Shown: positions 24,499 through 35,280 of the stretch, piece by piece
Numbering within the stretch: the stretch's first letter is position 1
How the letters are laid out: every line of letters begins with the position of its first letter
Assembly (NCBI RefSeq): GCF_003991355.1
Contig: NZ_RCSU01000011.1
Coordinates: 186,001 to 250,000, forward strand
DNA: 64,000 nt
Direction of reading: 5' to 3'
Origin: Pseudoflavitalea rhizosphaerae
GTDB taxonomy: Bacteria; Bacteroidota; Bacteroidia; Chitinophagales; Chitinophagaceae
The notes under the pieces: generated by a model
The model's database searches: none
What the model saw: the letters and a program-made list of their open reading frames with translations, nothing else
What the model was told of the DNA's origin: nothing
Made by a program: the position numbers and the translations under genes

Positions 24499-27400
24499 TT
24501 AAAAATATCTTACATAATTGCGTCCGGGTTCATTGCTGAAAATGGCGCGGACCACGGTTCGTCCATTGACCCGGAGGAAATAAACGACCTGACTGGGAAC
24601 AGTAGCCGAAGAAGAGGCATAGCGTGGTTGCACACTAAAAAAGATGCGGTCTGCCGGGGTACTGCTTTCCACGATACCAGCCACTCTTCCAACAAACTGG
24701 TTGAATTGTCCCATGTTCATGAATCCCCACTGCGGGAAAGTATTGTCGAGTCCCCCAATTCCGCCAAACCGGTTATCGCGGGCGTGGCCGGCCTGGAAAA
24801 CATTTCCATCGCGGCCATTGATGAGGGAAGAATGTTCTGCTTGTGCTACCCGCCTTGCAGATCTGCTGGTGGCGGTGCCTGAGAGGCGTGTATGTGGTTC
24901 TTCCAGCCTGCCGGTCATGGCATCCAGCCTGCGTACGCCGCTGGCGTCTGTACGTGAGGTCATTCTATCTGAGACGCCTGCACTGGACGGCCCAACGCGG
25001 CTGCGGCCTATATCGCCCCCGGGTTGTCTTGGCAGCGGTCGTGGTCTTGGAGCTGAAGAAGAGGGCGCAGCCGTTGGCGTAGTGCCTGCGCCGCCGCCGC
25101 CTGGTGGCGCTGCTGCAGCAGGTCTGCTCAAGCGATCTGAAATGCGGCCCATACCTGCATCCATGGCTGCACCAAATGCCATGCCCTGTGCGCCTGCATT
25201 CAGGATGGCGCCAGTATCTGTGATCCTTCCGTTGGTGAGCAGCTGGTGAGTGGCTTCACCGGCAGATCCGCCAAAGCCACCCAGTGATGCGCCGCGTGCA
25301 GCCCTCACCGTTGCACGGAATGCTGCTGAATTATTGAAGGCAGATTCTGCCGATAACAATGCTCTCTGAGAAAAAGTGGCTGTTCCTGCTGCGCGTGCGG
25401 AAGTAGCAACAGCAACTGCGCCCCTGGTTGAACTGGCGAGGGCAGCGCCTGCACCAGCCGTGAGGAATCCTGCCGCAGCGCCTACTGCTCCTGCTTCCAA
25501 AGCCTGTCCCCAGTTGAGATTGGGCAACACTTCGCGGCCCTGGAAAGCAAGCGTTAAACTCTGACTGGTAAGATCGCCGGCCATACCTGCAACAAATCCG
25601 CCCACTGCGCCAATGGCGAGCATACCGCCGAGAGAGGTAGCCGCTGCTGCGCCAAATACTACGGTAGCCAAACCTGCTGTGGCAATGGTCAATACCACGC
25701 TCACTACAATCACGGCAGCTATGATCAATGCTGTTTGCCACCATTCAAGTTCCTGCGGCGGTTCCCCGGTACCGTTACCCGAACCGTTCGGACTGCCATT
25801 GGGATCTCCATCCGGACTTCCGGGTCTTCCCTCGCCCGATCCAGTACCTGTTCCGGAATAAGGTGTGCCCTCTCTTGCATTGGGATCCCCATCCAATGAA
25901 TAAGGCGCAGATGGATCTATATCGCGTGTGCCGGTGCCTCCTTCGCGCGCGCCTCTCATCCGCTCCCTGCTTGCACTACCCGTTCCCGTGCGGCCATCGC
26001 CACTGCCAGCACCTGTTCCTCCTCTTCCTGTGCCACCGCTTCCGGTTCCACTACTTCCTGAAGCCCCGCTGCCGGATGCGCCACCACTTCCTGTTCCTGA
26101 ACCTCCACTGGTAGTTCCGGAACCAGTACCTGTAGCAACACCACTGCCTGTTGCACCAGTTCCTGTACCGGAACCTACGGCGCCACCATCACCAATACCA
26201 TTGCCTGCACTGGTACCAATGCCGCCACCATCGCCGGTAGCGCCTGTACCGGCGCCGGCATCTTCCTCACCACTTCCTTCTCCTTCTCCTGTATCGCCAA
26301 CACCTTCACCTGCGCTGTCTTCCCCATCTCCCGGATTTTCTCCGTCGGGTGCATCGGGGTTGGCATCATACACGTTAACGTTAGCGCCAGGATGCGCTGC
26401 CCTCCATTCTTCAATGAAGGCCATGAATTCGGCACGGCTATTAAAAGTTCTGATAGATGTGCCCGATGAATCCGTTACCCTGAAAGAACTCGGGAAACTC
26501 AGAGGTACGCTGATCCTGACTGAACCCCTCCTACGTTCCGGACTGGTGCGTGTTTGCCGACCGTCCTCATCTTCTTCATCTGCCGGACCGTTCTTTACGA
26601 ACAGGTACAAATTCAATCCGTCTTCATGACTAATGGGGTCAGGACTCAACCACCTGCACATCCACGATGCGTAGTATCGATAACCATAATAATAAAAGCC
26701 TGTAACATCATCTCTTTCTTTTCCGCTATAACGGTAATCCTTTAACCGGATACCTTGTTGCCGGTCTCCGGCAATAAAAGCTGAACAGCCGAAAGGAAAG
26801 AACTCTTCATAACTGATCAGTTCTCCCGATTCATCCAGCTCCATATTGGCCGCACTCAAATTTTCACATAACTGGTAGTGGAATCTTTTTTGTGCAATAT
26901 TGTTTGTTTCCCTGCCTGAAGTGTCTGCTGTCCACTGATGCAACAAGCCAACACGTTCCTCCCCACTGGTGAGATGTGAAGTGGTCCTGTGTAAAATAAC
27001 GTTATTGTTTATGCGAATACTTATGATCTCGCATCCATCCAGGTATAATTTTTCCGTAATCTCTGTTTGACCGGCCACCAGCCGTTCACTGACTTTACGC
27101 ACTCTTGCGCTTTCTATCCCGTATACATAATACTCGGCATCGTCCACGCTGCCTGGCCTGGCTATTACTACCACTTTCTGCAACTGGTTCAGGTAATTCC
27201 ATACAATATTTTGCAAATGCGGGAGGTACAGGCAATTGCCCGAGAGATCGAATTTTGTTTCGGGCGTAAGCACCGGGTTACCGGCAAGATCGAGGGCAGG
27301 CAGCGAACGGTTAGAGGTACCCGAAACCCAGAAGTTCTGATTCCAGGTTACCGCAGATCCGCCAGGTAATGCTTCTGTACGATGTTCCATTTGAAGCAGA

Positions 27401-30400
27401 TTGCCCGAGAGATCGTATTGGTATGAGCGCCTGTATCGGCGAATGGAAGCGCCATTGTTCAAGGTGATATGCCGGGTCCCTTTGATGAATCCGGGCGCTT
27501 CCGGCAACTGGCTATAATCCTGATGGTCCAGAGATTGATGGGTTCTTCCTTTTGATTCCACCAGTTGGTAGAAAGAATCGTAGGTGAATTCTTTTTGCGG
27601 GGAAATGGGAAGCCCGGTAATGACGGGGGAAGAACTTTCCTGGGCAAGGTCGTTCAGGAAAACGAGGTTGCCTGCTGCGTCGTAGGTGTAACGGATATCC
27701 TGGTACAGCCTTCCGGAGGAAGGCATATGTGCAGTCATTCTTTCCAGTCGCATGGAAAGAGGATGATAATGAAAATTCCGCTGCACACCATTTCCGAGTG
27801 TCACTTGCGTTTGCTGCCCACGTGCATTGTATACTACTCCCTGAATAATGGGCTGGTCATTCAGGCCACCATCGCCTGTTGTTAGTAATACCTGGTTCAA
27901 TGCACCACTTTGCAGGTATGTATATATGCGCTGTGTGGCATCGGGCAGGGAACTTTCCTTCATTCTGCCCATCGCGTCAAAGACGGTGCGGGTGTGGAAG
28001 ATACCGGGAAGTAATGTTACACCTGACAGGTTGGTCCAGTCGGGAATTGATTTATAATCGGAAATGACTTGTTGTTCTTTCTGGAGTACAACCCCCATCA
28101 GGTTGCACAAGGTTATTCTGGTTACTCCGGATGAGTTGTAATGTTCAATACATTGTCCACGAAGGTTTCGGTTCAGGGCATCATTTGCCGGCAGCGATTC
28201 TCCATATACCAGTCTTTCCACAGGTTGATCGATACCCGGCCCATCGGCATGTACAGTAGTAACACGGCCGAGTGCATCGTACATGAACTGCTGGTGAAAG
28301 CCGCGGCCATCCCATAGGTGAATGGCTTTACTGGAAGCGTGCGGGAACTGCCATTTTTCACCTGCATCAACACTGTGTTCAAAGAAAACCCTTCCAAGCA
28401 TATCACGTATATAGGTAAACGCAGTGATGCTGCGTGGGTCGATGATGGCAGCAGGGCTGCCCAGGAAATTCAAACGCGTTCGGGTTCGCTTGATTAATCC
28501 TTCTGAACTTTTTTCTTCCACCAGAAATGAACGGCCTGCAGCATCGAGGTAGGTGATGGTTGGCGTATCCTTGTGTTCCTGTGCTTTTCTCAAAGCAAGT
28601 TTTTCAGGATCTGTTTCATCGGTGAGCGCTTCTTTTTCCAATTCATATACGGAGCCTTCGATGGCATCTATCTGATCATATTTTTTCGAGAGCCAGGGAG
28701 TTACTTCCACTTTTGTTAAAGTGCCATCGGCGAAAATCGTTTTAACCGGACGGCCAAGCGGGTCATAGAATTGGAGCGATGATTGCCCAAATCTTTCCAG
28801 TAACTCGTCCGATTCAAAATCAGGAGTAGGAGAATAATAGGGCTCAAACTGCCTTACCACATCCTGTTTGTTGTTGTAGATGGTGTGGCCAGATACCAGC
28901 CAGCGTGGCGATGCTACTGCCAGTACGGGTTCCTCATCCGCCATGATAATATTTCCTGCGCCATCCCTTGAAATGGCCAGTCCATCTTCTACCAGTGTTT
29001 TGTCTTGCAGATTTCGACCAAAACCATCGAGGTAACTGATAGCTGATTGACACCTGCTGTTGTTCTGAACGTTTCCCATGCCATCATTTACCCATTCTTC
29101 CCTGCTGAGGGAAACAGTACGTAAGGGAATATTGTCCAGTTCATAGAAAACAAAACTGGAAATTCCCTGCAGGAATTGTGCAGGGTTGCTGATCACATCA
29201 TTGAAGGAAAAACCTGCCTGTTCAACATACTGGTCCAGTGTTTGATTACCATACGGCAATACTGTATTCGTGCTGCCCTGGATCTGGCCGTGGACGGTAG
29301 CCAGCACAATAATGCCCAGGGCATCGTATCTCACTTCCGATACATTGTTATTGATATCGGTGATGCGTTCCGGTGCAAGGAAATGATAGTCCAGTTGCGC
29401 GGTGGTGGTATTACCCAATGGATCAGTATGACTTGTAAGGTTGAGGAAATAAGGATCGTAGGTATAGGTGTAGCTGGTGGTATCGGCCTGTGTTTCTGCT
29501 GCCAGTACATTGAATTCATTGGGAGGACTGTATTGTGCAGTATCTCCTTTGTGCCACCAATGTGCATCATGGAAAACATATCCGTTTGCGAGTGGCATGG
29601 AAGGATCGTATCGATCTCCCAATGAATTTTCCAGGAAGCTGTTGTTGAAGCAGGCAGTTTCACTATGATGTAATAGCGGCATCAGTTCAGCAGTTCCGAA
29701 AGGAAGCGCTGCGGTTTGTCCGGCATTCCAGTAATAATTCTTTACCCACTGCATCAACCGGGCCTGCCTGCCACCGGTAAAGGCGGCATCGAAGGAAAGC
29801 GGGGAAGAGGCAAGCATATCTTCTACCTGATCAGATAATTCTTTGAAAGCTATAGGTTGCCCTGGCGTTGCAGGCAATATCCCATTTAGTTCGTATTGCT
29901 TTTCTTCCAGTAGAATGCCTTGCATGTATTGCTCTTCCGTTTCGATATGCAGCATGTTGGCGACACCCAACTGGGCAAGTGTTGACTGCTGTTCAGGCAG
30001 TGCAGCGGGATCGGTATTGCCATAGGCCAGTTTCAGTACATGCGTAGCTGTGCCAAAAGCATCTGTTTCCAGGTTTATGGTATGGTTGATGCGAGGGTGT
30101 GTGGGAATGGCATCATAAGTATATTCAAATTGTTCCAGCGGGAAAACGATAAAAGCCGCCAGTTCTTCTGCAGTGGCAGGTTGCAATCGACGGATCGAGT
30201 ATTTCGTGTGTCCGATACCGATAGGATATTCATTCCTTTGACCGGAATGGTCAAGTCCATAGGTTTCCGTTCTGATAACCTGACCGGATAAAGCTTTTAA
30301 TGCATAGTTGTATTCGATGGCGCTCATTGGCGGGATGGCGCTTTCGATCTCATAGTCTGCGTAAATTGAAGCAAGACCGCTATAATATTGGGTGGACCTT

Positions 30401-32826
30401 TCTTTTTCATCACCGGCCACGCCGTTGTGGTACCAGGTCCGAATACAAACAGGATCCGAAAATTCTGTTTCGGGAATTCCTGCTGATGTACCCTGGTAAA
30501 TATCTGCGTCGTACTGATCAACCAGCCCGAAACCTTTGAAGCATTTTTCGTCTGCATCATAATAACCGTTGTAGTATTCCCATCGCTGGGTAAACCGGGT
30601 ATTGCCTGTATGATCGATGGTGGTCAAAGCATCCACCACAATGGTATGTCCTGGCAGTTTGGTGATCCAGTTATGCTGAAGATAATGACGCCCCGAGTAG
30701 CCGTAAGTTACCTGTATCTCTTGTCCCATGCTGTTCTTTACATTCAGCAGCAAATGGGGTTTCAATGCTTTGTTCAATTCCAGGTAATATAATGGTGCTG
30801 TTCCGTATTGTGTGCAGGTGGACCATACGAGGCAGGGTGTGCCTTTGGCCAGGAAATCTATCACCTGGATATTGGCATACTGATCAATCACAGGGATACC
30901 GTAAATGCTTTTGCCTGGCAGGAATTTATTGCCACCAATATTTATCCAGTAGCGAATTTCTCCTTTGCCCAAATACAGCAGGTCGGAAGTGCCGGTGCCA
31001 TTGAGATCGATCAGTCGAATGCGCGATGCGTCAAGTTCAAATTCGTTTTCGATTAGTGGTGAGTTTTCCATCACGATTCCTTCTCCAAACCTGCCATAAC
31101 CCAGGTTGGGCCAGTACTCTATTCTGCCGTTCCGGATGCGTACCTGGTCGGGCAAACCATCACCTGTCATATCTGCGAGGAAATAATCGAGAGAAGGAAT
31201 GAAGCCGATGCCAATGCCGTCCACGGCAGGCTTTGCAATCTGAACCGGTGCAGCAAATCCTTCTTTTCCTTTGGATGGATAATAGGTGATACGGTCTTGT
31301 TCCACTGTTACAAAGTCTGATAAGCCATCTCCTGTAAGGTCTATCAATTGGGAGTGTACACCCATATCCGCGATCTGTGGAGAAGAAGAAAAGGGAACAA
31401 ATCCATTCCAGGTTTCTTTTTCCCTGTCGAATGAATAGTAACCTGCTTCGCGGCCTGTCATCACTACCAGTTCGGGATTGCCATCGCCGTCAAAATCGTT
31501 CAGTGTATAAGCGCCAAGTGGGGCAGATGGTTTCTGCACTACTGTTACCTGTGGCCCCAGTATGCCATTACCCAGGTTGGGTTTGTAATACCAGCTATTG
31601 TTCATCTCGTAGAGGATGCCGGGCAATCCTTCTCCATAGAGGTCCATCCATTTATGGTTCAGGGAACCGATACCCAGTGGCGCATTTTCAATACTGTTGA
31701 TGCGTGCGGGTTGAAAAGTGGAATCGGGGGATGCCTGCGAGTATTCGAACACTAATGGCGGAACTGTTTTTTCAGAGTAGTTGTTCCCGTTTCTTTTATA
31801 ACCTGTATAATGGATGCTGCTGACAGTTGTTTCTTTATCGGGGCCTTCTGAATAATTGAGTTGCAGACTCCCTGTTAGTGTAGGGCCGGCGCCCAGTTCA
31901 TCCATATGATGGAACATCAGGATGCGTCTGCACAGCCGGTAGGTCCTGAGTTCAAAGCCAGGTGCGTAGGTAGAGAAAGGATCATGCCTGGCAGGCCATG
32001 CATTTACGATGTTGTATGCCGTGGAAGGCGTATTGCCATGTTCGCCGTAATCCATCACGATCTCAAACAACCATTGTTGTTCTGCTGGCGGGCTTTGATT
32101 GGGATAAACCGCCAGGCGATTACCGTAGCGAATACGCTTGATGTATTGTTGCGCCAGCCCACTGCCAGAAGGCAATCGGTGATGTTCATAGCTGGATTTG
32201 AAATCGACCTGTTCTTGTGTTTCCTGTTGATATTCATATTCCACTGCATTTCCCAGGTTGTCGTACTCTGCCTCAATAAGCCATTGAAAAATTTGTCCCG
32301 GATGCAGGGGATGTTGGATACGGGTGGAAGATGTTGCGCCAAGGATCAGGAGATTGTTGGTTTTGCTGCGGATACGCCAATGGATGTCCGTTGTATTCTT
32401 GTTCACCCATTTTTCCACTCTCAGGAATGTTGGGTCGATGGTTGGCCTGTAGTAATAAATGGTATGTGTACTATTGTCTGCTATGCGTTGTTTCCATTCA
32501 CCATCCTGCTCCCGGAGTAGTGGTACCAGTTCCTGCCCACCAAAAGCATATCGTTGCTCTTTATTGTAATCAGGATAGCCATCCTTCATGTTGATTGAAA
32601 CGGAAGAAAGACCATTGAGCCCCCAGCCGGTGCCAAATGCAGAATTCCTGCCGTTTGAACTGTATACCAACTCAAGATCGGGATTGAGTTCATTCCGCCC
32701 GGGCGTCAGGGGCACCTGAACCTTCAGCGCAATAGCACCTGATTGGGGATCAACAGATACCTGGTGTGGGATAACGATATCCCTCACCTCAGTTTTTTTG
32801 AATTCCGGTGCTTTCAGCATAGACAA
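24499..32826 (-). CDS. TcB-TcC fusion (SpvB/RHS) with C-terminal predicted nuclease toxin
   Basis: This 2775-residue protein combines TcB and TcC in one chain. It starts with an SpvB domain, then FG-GAP-like propeller blades (DLTGDGLSDF, DMTGDGLPDQ, DLNGTGTSDL, about residues 490-610), the TcdB middle domain, and RHS/YD repeats (about 1450-2000). The RHS core ends with YRYSGKERDD and RWLSPDP at about 2060. The shell encapsulates the C-terminal toxin and releases it by self-cleavage. The variable tail (about 2090-2775) has a Gly/Ser/Thr/Asp-rich linker (2160-2355), a hydrophobic segment starting WWQTALIIAAVIVV (2360-2470), and an effector. In that effector FQAGHARDNRFGG with His2681, then LDNTFPQ and FMNMGQF, fit the DNA/RNA non-specific endonuclease (EndoNS_2-like, His-Me) fold. 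The effector call is inference; the shell assignment is firm. Confidence 0.85.
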   Translation of the reverse strand: MSMLKAPEFKKTEVRDIVIPHQVSVDPQSGAIALKVQVPLTPGRNELNPDLELVYSSNGRNSAFGTGWGLNGLSSVSINMKDGYPDYNKEQRYAFGGQELVPLLREQDGEWKQRIADNSTHTIYYYRPTIDPTFLRVEKWVNKNTTDIHWRIRSKTNNLLILGATSSTRIQHPLHPGQIFQWLIEAEYDNLGNAVEYEYQQETQEQVDFKSSYEHHRLPSGSGLAQQYIKRIRYGNRLAVYPNQSPPAEQQWLFEIVMDYGEHGNTPSTAYNIVNAWPARHDPFSTYAPGFELRTYRLCRRILMFHHMDELGAGPTLTGSLQLNYSEGPDKETTVSSIHYTGYKRNGNNYSEKTVPPLVFEYSQASPDSTFQPARINSIENAPLGIGSLNHKWMDLYGEGLPGILYEMNNSWYYKPNLGNGILGPQVTVVQKPSAPLGAYTLNDFDGDGNPELVVMTGREAGYYSFDREKETWNGFVPFSSSPQIADMGVHSQLIDLTGDGLSDFVTVEQDRITYYPSKGKEGFAAPVQIAKPAVDGIGIGFIPSLDYFLADMTGDGLPDQVRIRNGRIEYWPNLGYGRFGEGIVMENSPLIENEFELDASRIRLIDLNGTGTSDLLYLGKGEIRYWINIGGNKFLPGKSIYGIPVIDQYANIQVIDFLAKGTPCLVWSTCTQYGTAPLYYLELNKALKPHLLLNVKNSMGQEIQVTYGYSGRHYLQHNWITKLPGHTIVVDALTTIDHTGNTRFTQRWEYYNGYYDADEKCFKGFGLVDQYDADIYQGTSAGIPETEFSDPVCIRTWYHNGVAGDEKERSTQYYSGLASIYADYEIESAIPPMSAIEYNYALKALSGQVIRTETYGLDHSGQRNEYPIGIGHTKYSIRRLQPATAEELAAFIVFPLEQFEYTYDAIPTHPRINHTINLETDAFGTATHVLKLAYGNTDPAALPEQQSTLAQLGVANMLHIETEEQYMQGILLEEKQYELNGILPATPGQPIAFKELSDQVEDMLASSPLSFDAAFTGGRQARLMQWVKNYYWNAGQTAALPFGTAELMPLLHHSETACFNNSFLENSLGDRYDPSMPLANGYVFHDAHWWHKGDTAQYSPPNEFNVLAAETQADTTSYTYTYDPYFLNLTSHTDPLGNTTTAQLDYHFLAPERITDINNNVSEVRYDALGIIVLATVHGQIQGSTNTVLPYGNQTLDQYVEQAGFSFNDVISNPAQFLQGISSFVFYELDNIPLRTVSLSREEWVNDGMGNVQNNSRCQSAISYLDGFGRNLQDKTLVEDGLAISRDGAGNIIMADEEPVLAVASPRWLVSGHTIYNNKQDVVRQFEPYYSPTPDFESDELLERFGQSSLQFYDPLGRPVKTIFADGTLTKVEVTPWLSKKYDQIDAIEGSVYELEKEALTDETDPEKLALRKAQEHKDTPTITYLDAAGRSFLVEEKSSEGLIKRTRTRLNFLGSPAAIIDPRSITAFTYIRDMLGRVFFEHSVDAGEKWQFPHASSKAIHLWDGRGFHQQFMYDALGRVTTVHADGPGIDQPVERLVYGESLPANDALNRNLRGQCIEHYNSSGVTRITLCNLMGVVLQKEQQVISDYKSIPDWTNLSGVTLLPGIFHTRTVFDAMGRMKESSLPDATQRIYTYLQSGALNQVLLTTGDGGLNDQPIIQGVVYNARGQQTQVTLGNGVQRNFHYHPLSMRLERMTAHMPSSGRLYQDIRYTYDAAGNLVFLNDLAQESSSPVITGLPISPQKEFTYDSFYQLVESKGRTHQSLDHQDYSQLPEAPGFIKGTRHITLNNGASIRRYRRSYQYDLSGNLLQMEHRTEALPGGSAVTWNQNFWVSGTSNRSLPALDLAGNPVLTPETKFDLSGNCLYLPHLQNIVWNYLNQLQKVVVIARPGSVDDAEYYVYGIESARVRKVSERLVAGQTEITEKLYLDGCEIISIRINNNVILHRTTSHLTSGEERVGLLHQWTADTSGRETNNIAQKRFHYQLCENLSAANMELDESGELISYEEFFPFGCSAFIAGDRQQGIRLKDYRYSGKERDDVTGFYYYGYRYYASWMCRWLSPDPISHEDGLNLYLFVKNGPADEEDEDGRQTRTSPERRRGSVRISVPLSFPSSFRVTDSSGTSIRTFNSRAEFMAFIEEWRAAHPGANVNVYDANPDAPDGENPGDGEDSAGEGVGDTGEGEGSGEEDAGAGTGATGDGGGIGTSAGNGIGDGGAVGSGTGTGATGSGVATGTGSGTTSGGSGTGSGGASGSGASGSSGTGSGGTGRGGTGAGSGDGRTGTGSASRERMRGAREGGTGTRDIDPSAPYSLDGDPNAREGTPYSGTGTGSGEGRPGSPDGDPNGSPNGSGNGTGEPPQELEWWQTALIIAAVIVVSVVLTIATAGLATVVFGAAAATSLGGMLAIGAVGGFVAGMAGDLTSQSLTLAFQGREVLPNLNWGQALEAGAVGAAAGFLTAGAGAALASSTRGAVAVATSARAAGTATFSQRALLSAESAFNNSAAFRATVRAARGASLGGFGGSAGEATHQLLTNGRITDTGAILNAGAQGMAFGAAMDAGMGRISDRLSRPAAAAPPGGGGAGTTPTAAPSSSAPRPRPLPRQPGGDIGRSRVGPSSAGVSDRMTSRTDASGVRRLDAMTGRLEEPHTRLSGTATSRSARRVAQAEHSSLINGRDGNVFQAGHARDNRFGGIGGLDNTFPQWGFMNMGQFNQFVGRVAGIVESSTPADRIFFSVQPRYASSSATVPSQVVYFLRVNGRTVVRAIFSNEPGRNYVRYF

Positions 32827-33097
32827 TAGTTTAGAATGGTGCTACTAATATTGTCAATGGAAAAAAAGGGCTACGGAACGCGAAATGTAACAGGGGGATT
32901 GAGAATCAGCCTTACTAACGAAATAAATGTAGTCAAATTAATCCAATGCGTGTGTCAGTAGAAATACTGAAATATTGATGTGTAATGATAACGTATTGAT
33001 AGTGGCCCATACAAAAAAACTTTCCACCGGTTGGTACGTTTTCAGCCAGCCAGGGTCTTTCCACTTGCAGGCGCTATCGCTTGTATAAAATGCTGCT

Positions 33098-34501
33098 ATG
33101 AAGGATTTCCATCGTTTGATTATTCCGTTTGCTATTTTGTTTTTAATGATCCTTGTTCCCGCTTCGAAGGCCTGGTGTCAAAGCGCGACAATTGAATGTA
33201 CTTTTTCATCTACTCAACAAAGCAAGCCAAGGGTCTTTCAGGCCACGTATGGCCGTCTGCAACCTGTTACTTCAGCAGTGGTCCGCCAGCATCCAAAACA
33301 GTCCCGCTTTACAATCCAGATACCATTAAAGAGATCCGGTTATTATTATCTCGGTGCAGGAGATGAATTCCAGGTAACAGGGAAACAAAGGATCTATTTG
33401 CAACCCGGACAAACATTGCAGTTGGAATTGAATGATACTGCATTTTCGATCCGGTCTCCGGAACCTGTGAATGCATTCCTTTTGCAATGGCGCCATCGCA
33501 TATGGCCATTATTGAGTGAACACGCCAGGAAGCAACCCGAGAGAAGTAATATGCCGGATTTCAATGCCAAACTCGACAACTGGCTGAAGGAATGGGACAG
33601 CCAGCCGCTAATTCCCGCAACTGGCGCCCCTTCCCTCGACAGCTCACTGCAAAAGGTCATTCGCCTTGATCTCATTTTCGCAGCCACCAGTTATCTCACA
33701 CTCGCCAAAGCCACCAAAGAAGAACCTACTGATCTGCACCCATTTTATCGAACCATCGATACTAAAAGCCTCACAAAGAATGGAGGTGTTGAATCCCATC
33801 CCTTCGGCATGAAATTGCTGGAATCCCTGTACTATCTGAAACAAAACCTGCAGGGAAAAACCTTTGCTTATGGACTCGATATGGAAAAGCAACTGGAAGA
33901 TGTTCAACATCCGGTTCTGCGGGCAGAGATTGTGATAGATGCGTTACGACAATTAAAAACGCAAGAAGGCTTACAATCATATAAAGAACGGTACGGCCCC
34001 TCAATCATCAACCCTGCCCAACAAAAACGATTCAAAGAGCGACTGGCCATCACCACCTCCAGATTACCCCTGCAGCAATGGGCCGTTGAAGGCTTCGCCT
34101 TACCTGATACAGCAGGCAATACTGTTGCCCTTCAAGACTTGAAAGGAAAAATTGTAGTGGTGGATGTATGGGCAACCTGGTGTGTGCCCTGCGTTGCGGA
34201 GTTCCCTTCGCTGAAACAACTCGAACACGATTATGGCAACAAGAACGTGGCCTTCGTGGGCATCTCCATGGATTCGGAAAAATTCCGGGATTACTGGAAA
34301 AACTTTGTTGCGGAAAAAGCGCCGGGAAGCATTCAGCTCTTTGCCGGTCCAAACAGTCCATTTTCAAAAATGTATAGGATCGGAGGCATTCCCCGCTTCA
34401 TGATCTTTGATAAAACAGGGAAGATGTTGTACGGCGATGCTCCCAGGGCCTCATCCTTTGAGCTGAGGCTATTACTGGATCAGCTCCTCAGTAAACCCTA
34501 A
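33098..34501 (+). CDS. TlpA-family thioredoxin-like protein
   Basis: The 467-residue protein has a signal peptide (about residues 1-27). An N-terminal region of about 310 residues is beta-rich, then helical, as in Bacteroidota TlpA proteins. The C-terminal thioredoxin domain has WATWCVPC, with redox cysteines 362 and 365, and the cis-Pro segment 'GGIPRFMIFD'. It should be a periplasmic thiol-disulfide reductase or isomerase. It is divergent from the Tc locus and 108 bases before the ECF sigma gene of the first Sus operon, so it may be an outlying member of that system. Confidence 0.85.
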   Translation: MKDFHRLIIPFAILFLMILVPASKAWCQSATIECTFSSTQQSKPRVFQATYGRLQPVTSAVVRQHPKQSRFTIQIPLKRSGYYYLGAGDEFQVTGKQRIYLQPGQTLQLELNDTAFSIRSPEPVNAFLLQWRHRIWPLLSEHARKQPERSNMPDFNAKLDNWLKEWDSQPLIPATGAPSLDSSLQKVIRLDLIFAATSYLTLAKATKEEPTDLHPFYRTIDTKSLTKNGGVESHPFGMKLLESLYYLKQNLQGKTFAYGLDMEKQLEDVQHPVLRAEIVIDALRQLKTQEGLQSYKERYGPSIINPAQQKRFKERLAITTSRLPLQQWAVEGFALPDTAGNTVALQDLKGKIVVVDVWATWCVPCVAEFPSLKQLEHDYGNKNVAFVGISMDSEKFRDYWKNFVAEKAPGSIQLFAGPNSPFSKMYRIGGIPRFMIFDKTGKMLYGDAPRASSFELRLLLDQLLSKP

Positions 34502-34609
34502 TTAATGATCAATGCTTTTGAGGCCGGATACGAAGGAATTGTGGGCCGGTTAATGTCCACATGAGATGCATTGATTTTTTTAGCATCTTTACTACACTAA
34601 ACCTCCGTA

Positions 34610-35215
34610 TTGCAGCAAGCCGCACTATATGATGAAAAATTGACCCTCCATAACATTGCAGAGGGTGACCAGGCTGCGTTCTATGAACTTTACAAACGGT
34701 ATGCGGATCAGTTGCAAAACTATATCCGGCGCATTACAGCAGACGAGTTGGCCGCAGAAGGTATCCTGCAGGAAATATTCCTGCGCGTTTGGTTGAACAG
34801 GGATGAATTGACTGAACTGAATAATTTCAAAGCCTGGATCTTTACCATTGCCACCAACGAGACAATGCGATTCCTGCGAAAGAAGATCACTTACAGGCAA
34901 CTGCTTCAGAAGTCGGCCACTACAGTTCCCGTACAACAATCCATTACACCAGACCTTGAATATGATTTACAGGAACTTCGCCGGCTGATACAATTGGCCG
35001 TTGACCGGCTTTCTCCGCAACGCCGGTTGATCTTTTCCATGAGCCGTGAGCAGGGAATGAAACCTTCAATGATCGCAGCCGAACTGGATCTCAGCATCAG
35101 CACTGTAAAAAATTCGCTTTCCACTGCTCTCAAAGAGATCCGGTCTTATTTAAGAGATGCCGGTATCGTTATCAATATACTCGTTATCCTCAATATCCTT
35201 TTTAAAAGAATGTAA
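34610..35215 (+). CDS. ECF RNA polymerase sigma factor (Sus locus 1)
   Basis: The 201-residue protein has sigma region 2 (residues 20-85, 'AFYELYKRYADQL' and FKAWIFTIATNE) and region 4 (120-180, 'LSPQRRLIFSMSREQGM' followed by a helix-turn-helix with 'LDLSISTVKNSLSTAL'). The start used is TTG at 34610; no better ATG is found before the conserved region 2. It should direct transcription of the SusC/SusD operon downstream when released by the FecR protein encoded 65 bases later. This is the usual sigma/anti-sigma/TonB-receptor trans-envelope switch of Bacteroidota. Confidence 0.9.
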   Translation: MQQAALYDEKLTLHNIAEGDQAAFYELYKRYADQLQNYIRRITADELAAEGILQEIFLRVWLNRDELTELNNFKAWIFTIATNETMRFLRKKITYRQLLQKSATTVPVQQSITPDLEYDLQELRRLIQLAVDRLSPQRRLIFSMSREQGMKPSMIAAELDLSISTVKNSLSTALKEIRSYLRDAGIVINILVILNILFKRM

Positions 35216-35280
35216 TTGGTACGTTCTCTCCTGTGCCGGGTCTTATTATCCACTAGCTATTAAACCTTCAATCATTCAAT

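Noticed and set aside
25700-26400. Possible tandem DNA repeats or CRISPR-like array
   Set aside because: The periodicity arises from GSG/GTG-type codons of the low-complexity linker; there are no regular repeats with unique spacers. No CRISPR array was seen elsewhere either.
25928-26629. Long proline- and valine-rich open frame on the plus strand
   Set aside because: It is the antisense of the Gly/Ser/Thr-rich linker of the TcB-TcC protein; the repetitive codons keep several frames open. No start context or family features.
32827-33097. Promoter of the Tc operon
   Set aside because: I looked for TAnnTTTG on the minus strand in this 271-base divergent region and found no convincing box; no feature is called.
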